A DNA stretch of 24,501 nucleotides from an uncultured Clostridia bacterium (GTDB lineage Bacteria; Bacillota; Clostridia; UMGS1810): assembly GCA_937959315.1 (NCBI GenBank), contig CALGRC010000166.1, positions 1-24,501 of the forward strand, given 5' to 3'. Made by a program: the position numbers and the translations under genes. Every line of letters begins with the position of its first letter. Within the stretch, counting starts at the first letter, position 1. Shown one piece after another: positions 22,457 through 24,501 of the stretch. Below the pieces are notes generated by a model. It was given only the letters and a program-made list of their open reading frames with translations. It ran no database searches and had not been told where the DNA came from.

Positions 22457-23632
22457 ATGGTAACTTTGCTGTTGCTTGTCATTTATATTTGTTATGTTGG
22501 ACTTGGCCTTCCCGACTCGCTGCTGGGGACGGCTTGGCCGGCTATTTATGTGGATTTTGGCGTACCGGTGTCGGCGGTCAGCGTAGTTTCTTTCCTTATT
22601 TCGCTTGGGACAGTGTTTGCCAGCCTGCTGAGCGCCCGGCTTATTCGGCGGTTTGGCACAGGGGTGATTACCGCTGTCAGTACTACGCTGACTGCGCTGG
22701 CGTTGCTGGGCTTTGCAGTGTCCGACAGCCTGCTGTGGCTGTGCGTGCTTGCCCTGCCGATGGGGCTGGGGGCCGGCGCCATCGACACTGCCCTTAACAA
22801 CTATGTGGCGCTTCACTATCAGGCGCGCGTCATGAATTTTTTACACTGCGCATACGGGGTAGGCGTGTCGCTCAGCCCGTATATCATGTCATTGGCGTTG
22901 GGCAACCAGGCAAACTGGCGGGGCGGATACCGGATCATATTTGCGATCCAGATGGCAATTGCCATTGTCAGTATTGCGGCGCTGCCGCTGTGGAGCAGGC
23001 AGCCGCACGCTGCCGCTGTGCAGGTAGAGGACAGCGGCCGGCGGGTGTCGTTTTTTTCACTGCTCAAAATGCCGGCTGTCCGGGCAAATTACTGGGTATT
23101 TATCGGCTCCTGTTCTATTGAGGCCATCTGCCTGGCATGGGGCAGTACCTTTTTGGTGGATGCAAAAGGGGCGGCCGCCGATTTTGCCGCCCTTATGATG
23201 ACCCTCTATTTTGTTGGGATTGCGCTGGGGCGGTTTTTGTCCGGGCTGCTTGCCAACCGCTTATCCTGTTGGCGGCTGGTGTTTTTGGGGCAGGCGGTCA
23301 CGGCCGGTTCGGTTGCGCTGTTGTTTTTGCCGCTGCCAGCCTTGGCTGCGGGCGCGGCATTGTTTTTGACTGGCCTGGGCAATGGCGTTGTATTTCCAAA
23401 TATGACGCATTTGACGCCGGAAAATTTTGGAAGGGATTTGTCGGCGCCGGTGATTGGGACTCAAATGGCAGTCGCTTATCTTGGTTTTATGCTGGCGCCG
23501 CCAATCTTTGGGCTGCTGGCAGAGCTGTGCGGGCTGCGGGTGTTCCCGGTGTTTTTGCTGCTGCTCTTTTTGGTAATGGCGGCTGCCACCTGGCTGCTCC
23601 GGCGGCGTTTGGGTACTGCTGGGCGGCATTGA
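22457..23632 (+). CDS. major facilitator superfamily transporter (sugar-permease-like)
   Basis: A 391-residue protein with about twelve membrane helices. The N-half carries RLIRRFG (61-67, loop 2-3 motif), then GLGAGAIDTALNNYVALHY (103-121, Asp110) and MNFLHCAYGVGVSLSPYIM (126-144). These resemble the D-x-x-x-N and MNxxHxxYGxG patterns of FucP-like and related MFS carriers. The substrate is unknown; a sugar is possible. The ATG at 22457 has AGGAGGG then GTAGG (22439-22449) ahead; a TTG at 22451 is an alternative start. A longer in-frame form from 22319 lies inside ispE and is rejected. It follows ispE by 16 bases and appears co-transcribed. Confidence 0.82.
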   Translation: MVTLLLLVIYICYVGLGLPDSLLGTAWPAIYVDFGVPVSAVSVVSFLISLGTVFASLLSARLIRRFGTGVITAVSTTLTALALLGFAVSDSLLWLCVLALPMGLGAGAIDTALNNYVALHYQARVMNFLHCAYGVGVSLSPYIMSLALGNQANWRGGYRIIFAIQMAIAIVSIAALPLWSRQPHAAAVQVEDSGRRVSFFSLLKMPAVRANYWVFIGSCSIEAICLAWGSTFLVDAKGAAADFAALMMTLYFVGIALGRFLSGLLANRLSCWRLVFLGQAVTAGSVALLFLPLPALAAGAALFLTGLGNGVVFPNMTHLTPENFGRDLSAPVIGTQMAVAYLGFMLAPPIFGLLAELCGLRVFPVFLLLLFLVMAAATWLLRRRLGTAGRH

Positions 23633-23653
23633 AAAATTTGGACGGCCCCCCTT

Positions 23654-23683
23654 GTATAAAACCGTTAAAGCTGGTCGATACTG
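23654..23683 (+). promoter_or_regulatory. candidate sigma-F promoter of spoIIR
   Basis: GTATA (23654-23658) matches the sigma-F -35 pattern GYWTA. After 15 bases, GTCGATACTG (23674-23683) matches the -10 pattern GGNRANANTW at G, R, A, A and T. No sigma-A promoter is seen in this 97-base gap. In Bacillus subtilis spoIIR is transcribed by sigma-F, which makes the match meaningful; the sequence match alone is modest. Confidence 0.48.
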
Positions 23684-23691
23684 AAAGTATC
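23677..23691 (+). repeat. short inverted repeat overlapping the candidate spoIIR promoter
   Basis: GATACT - GAA - AGTATC is a perfect 6-bp inverted repeat that overlaps the candidate -10 region. It could be an operator or chance. Confidence 0.35.
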
Positions 23692-23729
23692 AGTAGAAAA
23701 CCGGAAAGAACGGAATGGGGGAACAGCAA

Positions 23730-24371
23730 ATGAAAAAAGTGGCGTTGGCATTTTTGATTGGTTGTATTTTTACCTATGTGGTGTCTGCTTATACAGACGG
23801 TGTGGAAACGTCATTGGCGGAAGGGGTTATCCGCCTGCATGTACTGGCAAACAGCGACAGCGAGGCCGACCAGCGGCTAAAATACCAGGTGCGCGACCGC
23901 ATCATTGCTGAAACTGGCCTGCTGTTTGAAGACAGCGATACCATTCAGCAGACGCGGACGGAAATTTGCAGGCAGTTGGACCATATCCAGCAGATTGCCC
24001 AGGATGAGGTGTACCGCGCCGGGTATGACTATCCGGTGGAAGTGGAATTCGGCGATAGTGAGTTCCCCACCAAAGTCTATGGCAATGTGACGCTGCCGGC
24101 TGGTACCTATGAGGCACTTAAGGTTAAAATTGGCAGCGCCCAGGGGCAGAACTGGTGGTGTGTGCTGTTCCCGCCGCTGTGCTTTGTGGATGCAACAACA
24201 GCGGAAATGCCGGAAAAATCGCAGCAGCAGCTCAAAGCGGGAATGGGCGAATCAGAATATGAATTGATAACCCAAACAGACCGGCTGCCGGTGGAAGTAC
24301 GGTTTAAAGCATATGAAATCTGGCAGGAAGGACGCATGAAACTGCGCGCCATGTTTGCCCGGCTGGATTAG
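23730..24371 (+). CDS. spoIIR: stage II sporulation protein R
   Basis: Secreted or membrane-tethered forespore protein that triggers processing of pro-sigma-E in the mother cell through SpoIIGA. The 213-residue protein has an N-terminal hydrophobic segment (4-21), then VIRLHVLANSDSEADQRLK (33-51), PTKVYGNVTLPAGTYEALKV (113-132) and the hallmark GQNWWCVLFPPLCFVD (139-154). The ATG at 23730 is chosen because the G-rich site 23717-23722 stands about 7 bases before it; an ATG at 23715 would lie over that site. Its presence indicates an endospore-forming lineage. Confidence 0.94.
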   Translation: MKKVALAFLIGCIFTYVVSAYTDGVETSLAEGVIRLHVLANSDSEADQRLKYQVRDRIIAETGLLFEDSDTIQQTRTEICRQLDHIQQIAQDEVYRAGYDYPVEVEFGDSEFPTKVYGNVTLPAGTYEALKVKIGSAQGQNWWCVLFPPLCFVDATTAEMPEKSQQQLKAGMGESEYELITQTDRLPVEVRFKAYEIWQEGRMKLRAMFARLD

Positions 24372-24381
24372 TGTTTAAAGG

Positions 24382-24423
24382 AAAACGGATTTTATGCAGT
24401 TTGGTGTATAAAATCCGTTTTTT
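24382..24423 (+). terminator. intrinsic terminator after spoIIR
   Basis: AAAACGGATTTTAT (24382-24395) pairs perfectly with ATAAAATCCGTTTT (24408-24421) around a 12-base loop, with Ts to 24423. The symmetry makes it work in both directions. Confidence 0.92.
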
Positions 24424-24436
24424 ATATAATAGGAAA

Positions 24437-24465
24437 TTGCGCAAAAAGAAAAAGTGTGATATAAT
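24437..24465 (+). promoter_or_regulatory. sigma-A promoter for a gene beyond the window
   Basis: TTGCGC (24437-24442), a 17-bp spacer and TATAAT (24460-24465), with an extended -10 TG at 24457-24458. The last bases (AGAAGGG) look like the start of a ribosome site, so a gene probably begins just past the window edge. Confidence 0.75.
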
Positions 24466-24501
24466 GAAAAAAGATTAAAATAGAGCATAATAAAAGAAGG
24501 G

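Noticed and set aside
23137..23733. 198-codon plus-strand frame inside the MFS gene
   Set aside because: Gly/Ala/Cys/Trp-rich shadow of the transporter in another frame.
1..24501. tRNA, rRNA, CRISPR, insertion sequence, prophage or defence system
   Set aside because: No repeat-spacer pattern, transposase, integrase or known defence motif was seen, and no cloverleaf-like sequence stood out by eye.

Overview
The window reads as chromosomal DNA of an anaerobic, probably gut-dwelling member of the Clostridia (Firmicutes). The evidence is a stage II sporulation protein R gene (spoIIR), sigma-A promoters with 17-bp spacers, strong Shine-Dalgarno (SD) sites, a V-type ATPase operon in the Enterococcus ntp gene order, a TagO/MnaA envelope pair and intracellular sugar-degrading enzymes. 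Base composition is mixed and close to half G+C. I would not name a genus. All genes lie on the plus strand. I see no rRNA, tRNA, CRISPR array, insertion sequence or phage gene. No gene-free stretch exceeds 300 bases; the longest are 833-1028, 15309-15502 and 19710-19874.

Layout. 2-832: 3' part of a UxaA-type (altronate/galactarate dehydratase family) gene, cut by the window edge. 1029-5339: four tightly packed genes behind one good promoter: manA, a PLP aminotransferase, trpS and a TagO/WecA-like transferase, followed by a hairpin terminator. 5404-15308: wecB/mnaA runs into a nine-gene V-type ATPase operon (ntpF, I, K, E, C, G, A, B, D) that ends at a very strong terminator. The proteolipid carries the full set of Na+-coordinating residues known from Enterococcus hirae, so the enzyme is predicted to move Na+.

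15503-18724: two glycoside hydrolase genes, each with its own promoter. The first is a GH29 alpha-L-fucosidase. The second is a larger TIM-barrel enzyme with a beta-galactosidase-trimerisation-like domain that I can place only loosely (GHL6/GH151-like). 18850-19709: two small membrane proteins (DUF2752 and DUF4190 types); the first appears to be translated from a leaderless mRNA. 19875-21068: a lone trpB behind a perfect consensus promoter and a 5'-terminal hairpin. 21134-23632: a DivIVA-like coiled-coil protein, ispE and an MFS transporter. 23730-24371: spoIIR behind a candidate sigma-F promoter. The window ends with a strong promoter for a gene lying outside.

Themes. TagO makes the undecaprenyl-PP-GlcNAc starter and WecB/MnaA makes UDP-ManNAc, the next sugar for a linkage unit or surface polymer. 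The V-ATPase sits directly behind wecB, a neighbourhood that in many Firmicutes holds the F-type ATP synthase. I found no clearly new defence or mobile system. The observations most worth a second look are the uncertain 619-residue glycosidase, the abrupt codon-usage break inside uxaA, the orphan trpB with its structured leader, the leaderless DUF2752 gene and the placement of the Na+ V-ATPase.
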